64,000 nt of DNA from Paraburkholderia sp. ZP32-5 (GCF_021390495.1 NZ_JAJEJP010000002.1:2356001-2420000), one strand, 5' to 3'. Counted from the first letter of the stretch, positions 46,622-55,644 are shown. Notes: generated from the letters alone by a model not told the origin. Program-made: numbers and translations.

Positions 46622-47602
46622 ATGCGATTTTCCGTATTGATCGTCACAGCAGCAATACTACTTTCGGCATGTTCTGCCATGGCGCGTGACTCTCATTCCA
46701 GAGCAGAAATCGCCCCCCAGACGCCTAGCTCGGCGAGTAGCCCGGATCAAGCTGTGCCCTCTCCGGAGGCTGCGGGCGGCAATCGCACAGTGATGGTTGA
46801 CCGCTTCGTGCAGCGACTGGCCGCTGTCGCGGACGCTGGTGCAATGTTCGACGTCAGCGCCACGATGCACATGCTCGACATTGGTTATCGTGCGGAGACA
46901 TCCAATGCGATACCGTCGCCGGCGGATTGCCGTACATATTCAGATCCGAAACAGGAAACGAAAACGACGGTTACTGCGGATAAGCAAAGCTGGTACTGGC
47001 ACACCAGTTTCGGCGACAGCAAGTGGCTCACCGCGCAGGCACTCGCAATTAGTCCACCGTCGATTCTATATACCATTGACCACACGATTCGATGCACAGA
47101 CCAGTACCTGATACAAGACGGTACGGAAGCTCATCTGCAATTTACTTCATTGCCGGCCTACGCGTGCATCACCAAATCGGATCTCTATCACGCGTTGCCC
47201 GCTGCGCATCCTGCGGGTGGCAGCATGGGTATTCCCGTGATGACTTCATTCGTCGGCTATTCGGGCCAAACCAACGATGACATTGGGACCAGGCTCACGT
47301 TCACGTTTTACTCAAATTCGCCGTGCGCCGTACAAGCAGAGATTCAACAATCGCAAGAAGATGGATTTCGATTTCAGCGAGCGCTTTGGGAGCATCAGGT
47401 ATGCATTGCCGAAGAACAGCATGATTACTGCGTCGCACACGGTGGCCCCTCAATCAGCCCGGCAGATCTGGAAGGCATCTCCACATACGTAGATGCACAT
47501 TGCCCGACAATCAATGCGATGTATCTCAAGGAACCACGTTCTGGCGGAATCCCGCCGAGGCTGTCGTTGCAGCTATCCCGGGCAAATCCATGTGGGTTTT
47601 AG
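46622..47602 (+). CDS. Predicted lipoprotein of unknown function
   Basis: 326 residues from the ATG at 46622 (a GTG two codons upstream is possible). Lipobox LLSAC near residue 17. Mature protein is Cys-containing (DCRTYSDPK, CTDQYL, ACITKSDL, CIAEEQHDYC, CP) and mostly beta-rich. Ends 150 bases before the IS30 element. No family recognised. Low-GC accessory gene. Confidence 0.6.
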   Translation: MRFSVLIVTAAILLSACSAMARDSHSRAEIAPQTPSSASSPDQAVPSPEAAGGNRTVMVDRFVQRLAAVADAGAMFDVSATMHMLDIGYRAETSNAIPSPADCRTYSDPKQETKTTVTADKQSWYWHTSFGDSKWLTAQALAISPPSILYTIDHTIRCTDQYLIQDGTEAHLQFTSLPAYACITKSDLYHALPAAHPAGGSMGIPVMTSFVGYSGQTNDDIGTRLTFTFYSNSPCAVQAEIQQSQEDGFRFQRALWEHQVCIAEEQHDYCVAHGGPSISPADLEGISTYVDAHCPTINAMYLKEPRSGGIPPRLSLQLSRANPCGF

Positions 47603-47752
47603 ATACCGATCAAGGAGGCCGCAGTATCGCCACAGGAAGTAACGAGCCATTCCTGCGGCTAAGCATCATGGGCGAATGAATGTCTATTGAGAACAAGCAG
47701 CGGCTATCTAAACGTCGCCTTGCTTACGTTCAGTAATGGCCATTCCTTGGGG

Positions 47753-47775
47753 CGGATTCAACCGGTCGATGCAAC
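47753..47775. repeat. IS30 left terminal inverted repeat
   Basis: 23 bases, perfect complement of the repeat at 48954-48976; inner end at GCAAC. Confidence 0.8.
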
Positions 47776-48924
47776 GATTTGGTTAAATCGCTCAGCCGGC
47801 GTATCGAAGTCTAGTGTTTTTCGGGGACGTTCGTTGAGCCGCCTGGCGACGGCATCCAGTCCGGCCTGTGAGTAAGCAGACAGATCAGTACCCTTGGGGA
47901 AGTATTGCCTCAGAAGCCCATTCGTATTTTCGTTCGAACCGCGTTGCCAGGGATGATGTGGGTCGCAGAAATAGACCTCAATGTCGGTTGCAACGCTAAA
48001 GCGGTGGTGCTCCGCCATTTCCGATCCCCTGTCCCACGTCAGCGATCTATAGAGTTCTCTCGGGAGTTTGCTGGCGTGTCGTATCAGCGCGTCGACCACA
48101 GCCGCAGAATCCTTGCTGGGCACTTTTACCAGCATCACGAATCGACTTTGACGTTCGACGAGAGTTGCAATCTGGCTCGTCGCGTTGCCATACAGCAAGT
48201 CACCTTCCCAGTGCCCAGGTATTGCGCGATCCTCCGCCGTCGCGGGGCGTTCACTGATCGACACGGCGTCGCGAATGTTCGTGCGACCCTCAGTTTTCAG
48301 TGTGTGATGACGGGATCGGCGCATGGTTCGAAAGCGTCGCAAGTGCTCAAGCAGTTCTTTTTTCAGGGCACCACGAGCTTGAATATAGAGGCTCCGGTAG
48401 ATTGTCTCGTGCGACACCAGATAGTCCTTGTTGACCGCATAAGCATGCCTGAGCCAACCGGCAATCTGCTCAGGGGACCACTGCAACTTCAGCTTTGCAG
48501 CGACAACTCGCGCCAGCGTCTGGTTTCGCATAAGTTTGCAAACCTTCGGCCGTCGTGCCCGCTGCCACGCGATCGCATCCGCCTGGCTTGCCCGATAGCC
48601 CTGGCTGCCCCCGTTGCGCTGCAACTCACGACTTATAGTGGAAGGGGCGCGTCCCAGCCTGGCTGCTATTGACCGGATCGACAATCCGGACACCAGTGAA
48701 CGGGAAATCTCCTCGCGCTCCGCGAGCGTCAATGCCTGTGGCGCACGGTGCCTTTGCGGCGGCTGGATGCCACCGTTCTCCGATAGTATTCGCTGAATCG
48801 AAGAATGGCCCCGATCAAACAGTTTGGCAATCTGATGAATCGTATCGCCCTTGCGCCATCGGTCCCACATCAGCGCTTTCTGGGTCTCGGAGTAATAAAT
48901 TCTCGGTCGCTGTTTCATTTGCAA
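47758..48924 (-). CDS. IS30-family transposase
   Basis: 388 residues. HTH regions at the N-terminus (DTIHQIAKLFDRGHSSIQRIL and SIRSIAARLGRAPSTISREL), then the DDE core: GHWEGDLLYG, TWDRGSEM and RGSNENTNGLLRQYFP. It is full length and has no frameshift. The stop codon lies inside the left terminal repeat, as is usual for compact insertion sequences. Confidence 0.9.
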   Translation of the reverse strand: MQMKQRPRIYYSETQKALMWDRWRKGDTIHQIAKLFDRGHSSIQRILSENGGIQPPQRHRAPQALTLAEREEISRSLVSGLSIRSIAARLGRAPSTISRELQRNGGSQGYRASQADAIAWQRARRPKVCKLMRNQTLARVVAAKLKLQWSPEQIAGWLRHAYAVNKDYLVSHETIYRSLYIQARGALKKELLEHLRRFRTMRRSRHHTLKTEGRTNIRDAVSISERPATAEDRAIPGHWEGDLLYGNATSQIATLVERQSRFVMLVKVPSKDSAAVVDALIRHASKLPRELYRSLTWDRGSEMAEHHRFSVATDIEVYFCDPHHPWQRGSNENTNGLLRQYFPKGTDLSAYSQAGLDAVARRLNERPRKTLDFDTPAERFNQIVASTG

Positions 48925-48953
48925 CTCCTCCGCTGCTCACGCAGATTCTAGGT

Positions 48954-48976
48954 GTTGCATCGACCGGTTGAATCCG
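48954..48976. repeat. IS30 right terminal inverted repeat
   Basis: 23 bases, perfect complement of the repeat at 47753-47775, 30 bases upstream of the transposase start. Confidence 0.8.
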
Positions 48977-49164
48977 TCACCCGCAATGGCCAGTCACGCT
49001 GCGCGCTCTCACTGACAGAAAACTGACCGGGCACGTAATCGTGCGCAAGAAAACGGTCGTAATACCCTCGGAAAGAACGCTCCCGCCCACAACAACCCAT
49101 CGAATTAAGGCGGAACGATCGGTACAACGACAACGCAGACAAAGCCACCAGAAGCAAATTCAAA

Positions 49165-49188
49165 GAGGCCCCTCGTTAACGGGGCCTC
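49165..49188 (-). terminator. Terminator of the double-glycine peptide gene
   Basis: Perfect 8-bp stem GAGGCCCC (49165-49172)/GGGGCCTC (49181-49188); reading on the minus strand it is followed by TTTGAATTTG. It lies 25 bases after the peptide stop. Confidence 0.65.
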
Positions 49189-49212
49189 GATCTACGAAAT
49201 CGCCGTGCACCG

Positions 49213-49398
49213 TTAGTACGTCACCGAAGTCCCACTGCCAGTAAAACTATGCTGGGTAGGAGAGTCATTTGCATAGTCGGAAACGGCCTGGATGATGTTC
49301 TCGATTTGCTGCGGCAGTCTGCCGCCGCTGACGGCGGTCATTGCCGCACGATCCATTTCGACGGTCACGGCGAGGTCTTTGATTACCAGCGTGTTCAT
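49213..49398 (-). CDS. Small peptide with double-glycine-type leader
   Basis: 61 residues. The first 26 (MNTLVIKDL...EMDRAAMTAVSGG) carry the IKDL..x.EMDRxAMxAVxGG pattern seen in a large set of Burkholderiales short peptides and resemble double-glycine leaders of bacteriocin-type precursors. The rest (35 residues) is Gln/Ser/Thr-rich with no Cys and ends in TSVTY. GGAG lies before the ATG and a terminator follows, so it is expressed alone. No transporter or peptidase gene is adjacent. Confidence 0.65.
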   Translation of the reverse strand: MNTLVIKDLAVTVEMDRAAMTAVSGGRLPQQIENIIQAVSDYANDSPTQHSFTGSGTSVTY

Positions 49399-49694
49399 TT
49401 CGATTCTCCAAGGGCAAATTAGTCAGCGAGGAATGTCAGAGCCTGTATTGGGGGTGTCGCCACTCCTCGGTCAGGATCAAGGCAAAGTGCGTGCCAAACG
49501 GTAGCGCCGCGATAAGCGATCACGCAACCGTTTGAAAATATTGGATTTTTAATGACAACCGGCGCGAATTGGTAGACCGACGTGCGCGCCGCAGCCGGTG
49601 GGTCGGACCCAACTCTTCGTCTGGCTCTGTGGGTTCGATCGCGACACATACGGTCCACAGACCGACATAAAAGGCCGTGCTACCGCACGCCCCG

Positions 49695-50621
49695 CTACGT
49701 CGTAAATTTCTCGACCGCTTCTGCCTGAAAGTGCTTCGGTGAACGTCCGACGACGCGTCTGAACGCATTGCTGAACGCGCTCTCGGACGCGTAGCCAAGC
49801 GAGCGTGCAAGCACGTTGATGCGTGTCCGGTTCTCCAGAAGAGCGCGCTGCGCAAGATGCATTCGCCATTTCGTCAGATACGAAAGAGGCGGCATTCCGG
49901 CAACGGTCTTGAAGTACGCGGCGAACGTCGCACGTGACATCGCCGCTGCCTGCGCAAGCTCTCCAAGTTGCCAGGCACGGCCGGGATCGTCATGCATCAG
50001 TTGGAGTGCAGGTGCAAGCCGCCTGTCGCTCAATGCGCGAAGCCATCCAGCCGGCGGCAATCCGGCCGCCTCGAAATGCGCCCGCAGTATCTGGATGAAC
50101 ATCAAATGCGCGAGTTGGTTCGATGCGATATGCGCCCCCGGCAAGCTACCCTGCCGCTCCCGAACGAGCTGATCGAGCAGCCATCGAAGTACTTGCGCCT
50201 GGCTTGAGGTCCCGCGCACATGAATCAGAGGCGGTAGCGCGTCGAGCAAAAGCTGGCTGGACGCGATGCTCAACTCGACCTTGCCGCCGATCATGAAAAA
50301 CTCGTCGCCTTCGCCGTGATGGACGATGTTGCCGACGCGCCCTTCGAGCACATCGGCGAGATCGACGCTCTGCGCATTCAGGTCGGTCCCAAGAACATGT
50401 GAGCGCGGCTCGCTGAGCAGAAACACGTCCCCGCTTTCGATGCGAATGGGCTGCTGGTCTCCTTCGAACAGGATCCAGCAGCTTCCCCGTGCCAGGCCCC
50501 AAAACTTGACTGTATTCGCACGCGGAAATTTGATTGCCCATGCTCCGCCGGCAACCAGCCCACCCGAAATGACGGACCGCGCGCCCATGAAGCTCAGAAA
50601 GTCGGAGAAAGGATCGATCAT
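49695..50621 (-). CDS. AraC-family regulator with cupin-type sensor domain
   Basis: About 308 residues. N-terminal AraC_binding/cupin-like domain (about 10-190) with ILFEGDQQPIRIESGDVFLLSEP, and C-terminal double HTH (about 205-305: WQLGELAQAAAMSRATFAAYFKTVAGMPPLSYLTKWRMHLAQRALL and VLARSLGYASESAFSNAFRRVVGRSPKHF). ATG at 50621 chosen; one at 50642 is possible. Divergent from an SDR gene, the likely target. Confidence 0.85.
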   Translation of the reverse strand: MIDPFSDFLSFMGARSVISGGLVAGGAWAIKFPRANTVKFWGLARGSCWILFEGDQQPIRIESGDVFLLSEPRSHVLGTDLNAQSVDLADVLEGRVGNIVHHGEGDEFFMIGGKVELSIASSQLLLDALPPLIHVRGTSSQAQVLRWLLDQLVRERQGSLPGAHIASNQLAHLMFIQILRAHFEAAGLPPAGWLRALSDRRLAPALQLMHDDPGRAWQLGELAQAAAMSRATFAAYFKTVAGMPPLSYLTKWRMHLAQRALLENRTRINVLARSLGYASESAFSNAFRRVVGRSPKHFQAEAVEKFTT

Positions 50622-50754
50622 GATGGCTGGATTCTCGCGCATGAAACTGCGACTTTCAAGTATTCAAAATCTGAACACCCGGTTTTAAGCTGCGTCGACT
50701 GCCTGGACTTGCCAGGTAGACCCCGTAGCCGAACAGATCGGAAAGGATGCCAAT

Positions 50755-51597
50755 ATGACGAAGCAGACATGGTTTATTACTGGAGTGAACAGCGGCTTCG
50801 GCCGTCTGATGACCGAGCAGCTCCTTGCCCGAGGAGATCGCGTTGCCGGTACCGTGCGAGATCTCAATTCGATGACCGATCTCAAGGAGCGCTACGGTGC
50901 TGCTCTTTGGCTCGCCAAGCTCGATCTGACAGACACCCAGGCAATCCGCGGCGTCGTCGACCGGGCATTCGGTGAACTGGGGCGTATCGATGTGGTCGTG
51001 AGCAACGCGGGTTACGGGCTATTCGGTGCGGCCGAAGAAATGACCGACGATCAGATCACGCATCAGATCGACACGAACCTGATCGGCTCCATTCAAACCG
51101 TGCGCGCGGCGCTTTCGCATCTGCGGACTCAGGGCGGCGGGCGCATCATCCAGTTGTCATCGATGGGCGGGCAAGCGACGTTCCCCGGCGGCTCGCTGTA
51201 CCACGCCGGCAAATGGGGCATCGAAGGGTTCATCGATGCGGTTGCGCTGGAGGTGGCCGGCTTCGATATCGGTTGCACGTTGGTCGAGCCGGGCGCGGCG
51301 CGAACGGACTTCCGCTATCGAAGCGCACAACTGTCGCGCAAACTCGATGCCTACGATGCGTCGCCGGCGCGTGCCGCGCATCGGATCGTCGAGGAAAGAA
51401 CCAGCGTACCGATCGGTGATGCCGCGAAGATGGCCGCCATCATGATTGCCAGCGCCGACCAGCATCCCGCGCCCAAACGCATAGCGCTAGGCAGTGATGC
51501 CTACACCGTGATGCACAAGCAATTGAGCGACCGTCTCGCTGCTCTGGAGGCACAGAAAGCGCTCGCGTTCTCCACGGACTTTGGGCCAGGCATGTAA
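50755..51597 (+). CDS. SDR-family oxidoreductase
   Basis: 280 residues with TGVNSGFGRLMTEQLL, SNAGYG, catalytic SSM and YHAGK, and an extended C-terminal part typical of the SDR group often annotated as retinol-type/short-chain dehydrogenases. GGAAAGGA precedes the ATG. Divergent from an AraC regulator; a RidA-like gene follows 266 bases downstream. Confidence 0.85.
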   Translation: MTKQTWFITGVNSGFGRLMTEQLLARGDRVAGTVRDLNSMTDLKERYGAALWLAKLDLTDTQAIRGVVDRAFGELGRIDVVVSNAGYGLFGAAEEMTDDQITHQIDTNLIGSIQTVRAALSHLRTQGGGRIIQLSSMGGQATFPGGSLYHAGKWGIEGFIDAVALEVAGFDIGCTLVEPGAARTDFRYRSAQLSRKLDAYDASPARAAHRIVEERTSVPIGDAAKMAAIMIASADQHPAPKRIALGSDAYTVMHKQLSDRLAALEAQKALAFSTDFGPGM

Positions 51598-51863
51598 GCC
51601 TTGCTGCAAGGCGACTGGTGGACCGTCGCTCGCTTTGGAATGCAAGAAAAGGAGCCGACGGCAGTCGGCGCAACAACGCAGCGGCATCGAAGCCGTCACA
51701 AGAGAAAAAAATGCCGACCCAATCTTTGAATTCGAGCGCGCGCCCTCGGCTCGACCGGCAGCGTTAATATGAAACCACTCCAGCGAGCGGCACACCTGAT
51801 GTTTCCGACATCGTGCGCCGCCGGCTGGAATCTTCTCCAATCGTTTTCAATGGGCGGAACATC

Positions 51864-52253
51864 ATGTCACACAAGCTCCACAAGATCGGCGTTGCCAGTC
51901 AGATCGGCGTGTACAGCGACGCAACCGAAGTCGGCCCGAATCAACGCTGGCTGTACACCGCGGGCACGCCGGGACTCGCGCCGAATGGCGAAATTGCGGA
52001 CGATATCGTCGGCCAATCGAAACAGGCGTGGCTGAACATCATGGCCATCCTCGAAAAGGCCGACATGGACATCACGGATATCGTCAAGGTCACGACCTCG
52101 CTGACCAGCGATGCATACATCCGCGACTATGCAAAGGTGCGAGCCGAATTCCTGAAGGGCTACGAGCCCGCCTTCATGCTGCAGATCATTCCTGGTCTGG
52201 TACGTCCGGAAATCCTCGTGGAAATCGAAATCATCGCCGCTAAAGCGGTCTGA
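51864..52253 (+). CDS. RidA-family (YjgF/YER057c/UK114) protein
   Basis: 129 residues from the ATG at 51864. The conserved part ILEKADMDITDIVKVTTSLTSDAYIRDYAKVRAEFLKGYEPAF...GLVRPEILVEIEIIA includes the Arg of the active pocket (VRPEILVEIE). RidA proteins hydrolyse reactive enamine/imine intermediates; some members act on other substrates. Probably the third member of the AraC/SDR locus. Confidence 0.85.
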   Translation: MSHKLHKIGVASQIGVYSDATEVGPNQRWLYTAGTPGLAPNGEIADDIVGQSKQAWLNIMAILEKADMDITDIVKVTTSLTSDAYIRDYAKVRAEFLKGYEPAFMLQIIPGLVRPEILVEIEIIAAKAV

Positions 52254-52421
52254 TTTCGAAGACGTCGCGGCGGAACTGCTTGCGCGAATCGCCGGCATGT
52301 CATTCACGCGCTGTATGTTTCGAGGCTAACATCGGCGCATCATGTTGACTTAGTCGACCCCGAAATCCGACAAAAGCCTTACACGCCTTCTAACAAAACC
52401 ACATCACAAACCAAGAAAAAC

Positions 52422-53192
52422 ATGCTGCCACAGGTCAATCTGATTCGCGCAAAGAACGGGGACTTTCTTGCCTTCTACGAGAGAAACGGCATTTCCAGGG
52501 TACTGACGGAACACGGCGTTTGGGATGAGCTGACGGTTTCGATCGCACGGACGTTGGTCGATATGACCGACATGACGCCGATGATTCTCGATATCGGCGC
52601 CAACCTGGGCACGTTCACCGTTGCACTCGCGAAGCACATTGCGCCACGCGGCGGCAAGATCTATTCGTTCGAGCCCCAGCGCATCGTGTTCTACCAACTC
52701 TGCGGCAACGTTTTCCTGAATCAACTGGAGAACGCCTATCCGCAGAATATCGCGCTGTCGGGTGTCAACGAGCGCAAGGAAATTCCCGCGATGAATTTCC
52801 ACGCCGCATTGAATATCGGCGGCTACTCGCTCGTTCCGGGCAAGGACGCACAGGAGAAACTGGAAACGACCGATCCGTGCGAATTCAGGCGGCTCGACGA
52901 CTTCGAACTCCCGTCGAAGATCACGATGATCAAGATCGACGTCGAAGGCATGGAGATGGAGGTCTTCCGAGGCGCGATCGATCGCATCTCGAAAGACGGC
53001 TTCCCACCTATCCTGTTCGAATCGTTGAGCAGCGATCCAAGAGCCGGCGAGGTGCAGGATCTGCTGACGGGCCTAGGCTACAAGCTGCTGCGGTACGCCG
53101 ACGAAGACTGGCTGGCACAACACCCCGAGTGGCCGACCGAGATCACGCTGATGGAGAACGGCACTAGCGTCGTCTATGCGAAGGTTCGCTAA
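52422..53192 (+). CDS. FkbM-family SAM-dependent methyltransferase
   Basis: 256 residues. SAM-binding motif ILDIGANLGTFTVALAKH (about 55-72) and the FkbM hallmark ITMIKIDVEGMEMEVFRGA (about 166-184). Such enzymes methylate hydroxyls of sugars or secondary metabolites. No glycan or metabolite cluster is adjacent; an IS110 element begins 170 bases downstream, so it may have been moved. Only a weak ribosome-binding site precedes the ATG. Confidence 0.8.
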   Translation: MLPQVNLIRAKNGDFLAFYERNGISRVLTEHGVWDELTVSIARTLVDMTDMTPMILDIGANLGTFTVALAKHIAPRGGKIYSFEPQRIVFYQLCGNVFLNQLENAYPQNIALSGVNERKEIPAMNFHAALNIGGYSLVPGKDAQEKLETTDPCEFRRLDDFELPSKITMIKIDVEGMEMEVFRGAIDRISKDGFPPILFESLSSDPRAGEVQDLLTGLGYKLLRYADEDWLAQHPEWPTEITLMENGTSVVYAKVR

Positions 53193-53263
53193 GCCAGTGC
53201 ATTCTGTAAAAACTCGCTGCTGCTGTCGGTTCACAGCGAACTAACGCACTACAGGTTCCGCGA

Positions 53264-53290
53264 AAGCCCCTCTTCCGAATGGAGGGGCTT
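53264..53290. terminator. Hairpin after the FkbM gene
   Basis: Perfect 9-bp stem AAGCCCCTC (53264-53272)/GAGGGGCTT (53282-53290) with a 9-nt loop, then AATGAG. Terminates the FkbM transcript before the IS110 element. Confidence 0.6.
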
Positions 53291-53307
53291 AATGAGATGG
53301 TCACCCC

Positions 53308-53347
53308 CACCCTGCACGCGGGTTACGCTGCAGGGTGTTTTCTTTTC
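53308..53347 (+). terminator. Intrinsic terminator just before the IS110 transposase
   Basis: CACCCTGCA (53308-53316)/TGCAGGGTG (53329-53337) with a T-run (TTTTCTTTTC). It ends 13 bases before the transposase ATG, so it blocks transcription coming from outside the element; such shields against external activation are known for insertion sequences. Confidence 0.7.
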
Positions 53348-53360
53348 TGGAGAGGCCATC

Positions 53361-54386
53361 ATGCAGACCGTGACGCTGGTTGGAGTCGATCTGGGCAAGC
53401 ATTCGTTTCATCTTCACGGTCAGGACCGGCACGGCAAAGCCGTGTTCCGCCGGAAGGTGAGTCGTAAGCAGCTGATTGAATTCTTCGCCACCTTTCACTG
53501 CTGCACGGTGGTCATGGAAGCCTGCGCAGGCGCTCATCACATGGCCCGGAAACTTGCTGGCTTCGGGCATCAGGTCAAACTCATCTCGCCGCAGTTTGTG
53601 CGGCCCTTCGTCAAGAGTAACAAGAACGATTTCGTAGACGCGGAAGCAATCTGCGAAGCAGCGTCACGTCCGGCCATGCGCTTCGTGACGCCCAAGACAG
53701 AATCGCAGCAAACGCTCTCGACCTTGCACCGACTTCGCGAATCTATGGTTCGGGATCGCGTTAAGACATGCAACCAGATGCACGGCTTCCTGCTCGAATT
53801 TGGCATCAGTCTGCCGATTGGAAAGGCTGTCATCAAGCGCCTGCCGGCAGTTCTCTCCGAGCATTCGCTCCCACCGCGACTGGTGGCGATCCTCGATCGT
53901 TTGCATTCCCACTTCAAGTATCTCAGCGAACAGATCGACCAAATCGAGACAGAGCTGACCCGGCAACTGGCCGATGATGACCTTGGCCAGCGCCTGCTAG
54001 GCATCCCGGGTGTCGGTCCGATCACGGCGAGCGTACTCGCCTCCGAAATGGGCGATGGCAAACAGTACGGCTGCAGTCGGGACTTCGCGGCGTCCATCGG
54101 TCTCGTGCCGCGCCAGTACAGTACGGGCGGCAAGGCAAACCTGCTGGGCATCAGCAAACGCGGAGACAAAAATATACGTCGCCTGCTTGTGCAGTGCGCC
54201 AGAGCCTACATGCAGCGGCTGGACCGGCAGACAGGCCGGTTGGCCGCATGGGTTCGGTCGATGCTCACACGCCGACACTCAAACGTGGTGGCCTGCGCTC
54301 TTGCCAACAAGCTGGCGCGAACCGCCTGGGCGCTGGCAACGCGCAACAGCACGTTCGATGCGGGAGCGGGTGCCTTACAAGTCTGA
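53361..54386 (+). CDS. IS110-family transposase
   Basis: 341 residues from the ATG at 53361, with GGAGAGG upstream. Conserved DEDD-type catalytic domain (VTLVGVDLGKHSFHLHGQD; NKNDFVDAEAICEAASRP) and the transposase_20 domain (LLGIPGVGPITASVLASEMGDGKQYGCSRDFAASIGLVPRQYSTGGKANLLGISKRGDKNIRRLL). Full length, no frameshift. Element ends without inverted repeats cannot be defined by eye. Confidence 0.9.
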   Translation: MQTVTLVGVDLGKHSFHLHGQDRHGKAVFRRKVSRKQLIEFFATFHCCTVVMEACAGAHHMARKLAGFGHQVKLISPQFVRPFVKSNKNDFVDAEAICEAASRPAMRFVTPKTESQQTLSTLHRLRESMVRDRVKTCNQMHGFLLEFGISLPIGKAVIKRLPAVLSEHSLPPRLVAILDRLHSHFKYLSEQIDQIETELTRQLADDDLGQRLLGIPGVGPITASVLASEMGDGKQYGCSRDFAASIGLVPRQYSTGGKANLLGISKRGDKNIRRLLVQCARAYMQRLDRQTGRLAAWVRSMLTRRHSNVVACALANKLARTAWALATRNSTFDAGAGALQV

Positions 54387-54805
54387 GCCCCCGACTCTCA
54401 TCCACGCTTTGTGAAGTTCCGACTTCCTGGTTTTGCGACCGCTGAAATTTGATGACGTGAACGGCACACCGGCCTGGCGAACACCCTGTCAAAGAAATTG
54501 GCCTTCGAAGCCGCGGGCTTTTTTAGGATCGTCAGGCGCGATTCTCATCGTGGCGCGGGGAGCGATCCCCACAACGACGCCGGATAGATTTAGGCAAGCC
54601 AACCACAACATCGAAGATCAGTGTTGCAAAAACGGGGGTGACCATAGATTTTCTTTGCGTCCGTTATCGCGCAGATAGTCAGCAAAAGCATGCCGACCGA
54701 TGCGCTAAAGCGTGTCATCAGGAAAGAGGCGATCGCCGAAGTGCTCGCCGGAATCGCTACAATCGCCCGCATGAATTCCCCTCTCAACCGCATCGAGTGC
54801 AAGCC
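54387..54805. other. Intergenic region after the IS110 element
   Basis: 419 bases. A short hairpin (AAGCC/GGCTT at 54508-54520 followed by T5) may terminate transcription leaving the element. The remainder leads into the dioxygenase-like gene; no other gene seen. Confidence 0.4.
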
Positions 54806-55510
54806 ATGCTGACCTCCTATTTCTGGAGTGGCGACGTCATCCGCAGTCGGTGCGTCAGTGACGTCGTACTGTCAGGTACGGTCGACGTGCCTGCGCCGTC
54901 TGTACGTCTACTGGCGGATTGGGAAAGGGAGATATCGACGCGCATGGTGCTGGAGCCTGGCGATGTCGAGGCGATGCCGCTGGCGCGAGCGCGCGCACGT
55001 TGGCCGGACTACACGCGCTGCGTGCAGGCCATGTCCGACCGGACGTCCGCACTGGGGATACCCGAGGTGCTTGCATCAAGTGATGTCGCGCTGATGGCTT
55101 GCCGCGGCGCGAGATACCACTACGACGCCGAGCAATATGGCAGTGCCGCCTTTTGCAATCTCTTTCTGAGTGAGGACCGCGGGCTGGATTTGCATTTTCC
55201 GTCGTTGGGCCGTCGCATTCCACTAACCCGGGGAACAGCGGTGATCTTCGATACGGGCCAGCCTCATGGCGTCATTCGGCGCGGTGCAAGCGGTTTCAAT
55301 GCGGACGACTTCGCGACTGACGACGATTGCGTCCAGATATTTCTGACCTGGGAGCTTCCTATTGAAGATGGTCATGTTACGCACGCACTGAAGGTTGCCT
55401 TCGATGTCGATTCATCGACCTCGTTGCAGCTGGATGACGAACAGGTTCGGCTGGACGGTGAACGGGTCGTCGTGTGTTCTGAGTCTGGGCGTTGGCGTCT
55501 TTTTGAATAA
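54806..55510 (+). CDS. 2-oxoglutarate/Fe(II) dioxygenase-like protein
   Basis: 234 residues from the ATG at 54806. The middle shows a double-stranded beta-helix signature: HYDAEQYG (HxD type metal ligands), CNLFLSEDRGLDLHFPSLGRRIPLTRGTAVIFDTGQPHGVIRR (second His in QPHGV). The enzyme class hydroxylates amino acids, peptides or other small molecules. No close family assigned. The final 50 residues are beta-rich. Confidence 0.6.
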   Translation: MLTSYFWSGDVIRSRCVSDVVLSGTVDVPAPSVRLLADWEREISTRMVLEPGDVEAMPLARARARWPDYTRCVQAMSDRTSALGIPEVLASSDVALMACRGARYHYDAEQYGSAAFCNLFLSEDRGLDLHFPSLGRRIPLTRGTAVIFDTGQPHGVIRRGASGFNADDFATDDDCVQIFLTWELPIEDGHVTHALKVAFDVDSSTSLQLDDEQVRLDGERVVVCSESGRWRLFE

Positions 55511-55626
55511 ACGTCAGCGCAGCAGCTACGGTGTTTTGGTTTGACTGGCCGAATCCGCCATTGCTTTTCTGCCATTCGAACTCTTGCGAGCGCGAATGTT
55601 GGTTTCACTGCCGGTCAATGTCTTAA

Positions 55627-55644
55627 CTGAAATTTTAATTTCAG
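55627..55644. promoter_or_regulatory. Palindrome CTGAAATT-TT-AATTTCAG
   Basis: Perfect 8-bp arms around two bases in an AT-rich spacer; candidate regulator binding site, regulator unknown. It could alternatively be a weak hairpin after the dioxygenase-like gene. Confidence 0.35.

Larger units (their letters stand above)
47753..48976. mobile_element. IS30-family insertion sequence
   Basis: About 1.22 kb bounded by perfect 23-bp terminal inverted repeats (47753-47775 and 48954-48976), containing one transposase gene. No target duplication is evident by eye, and the ends of the interrupted locus could not be joined into a gene. Confidence 0.85.
53292..54520. mobile_element. IS110-family insertion sequence, approximate extent
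   Basis: Extent inferred from the transposase gene plus flanks; IS110 elements usually lack terminal inverted repeats. Ends placed roughly between the hairpin at 53264-53290 and the hairpin at 54508-54520. Confidence 0.45.

Noticed and set aside
48948..49163. Minus-strand frame at the IS30 right end suggesting an interrupted gene
   Set aside because: It starts with a TTG inside the terminator of the next gene, and no matching continuation was found on the other side of the IS.
54638..54805. Longer N-terminus for the dioxygenase-like gene
   Set aside because: The extension is Arg/His-rich, lacks a ribosome-binding site and has no similarity to the fold; the ATG at 54806 fits better.
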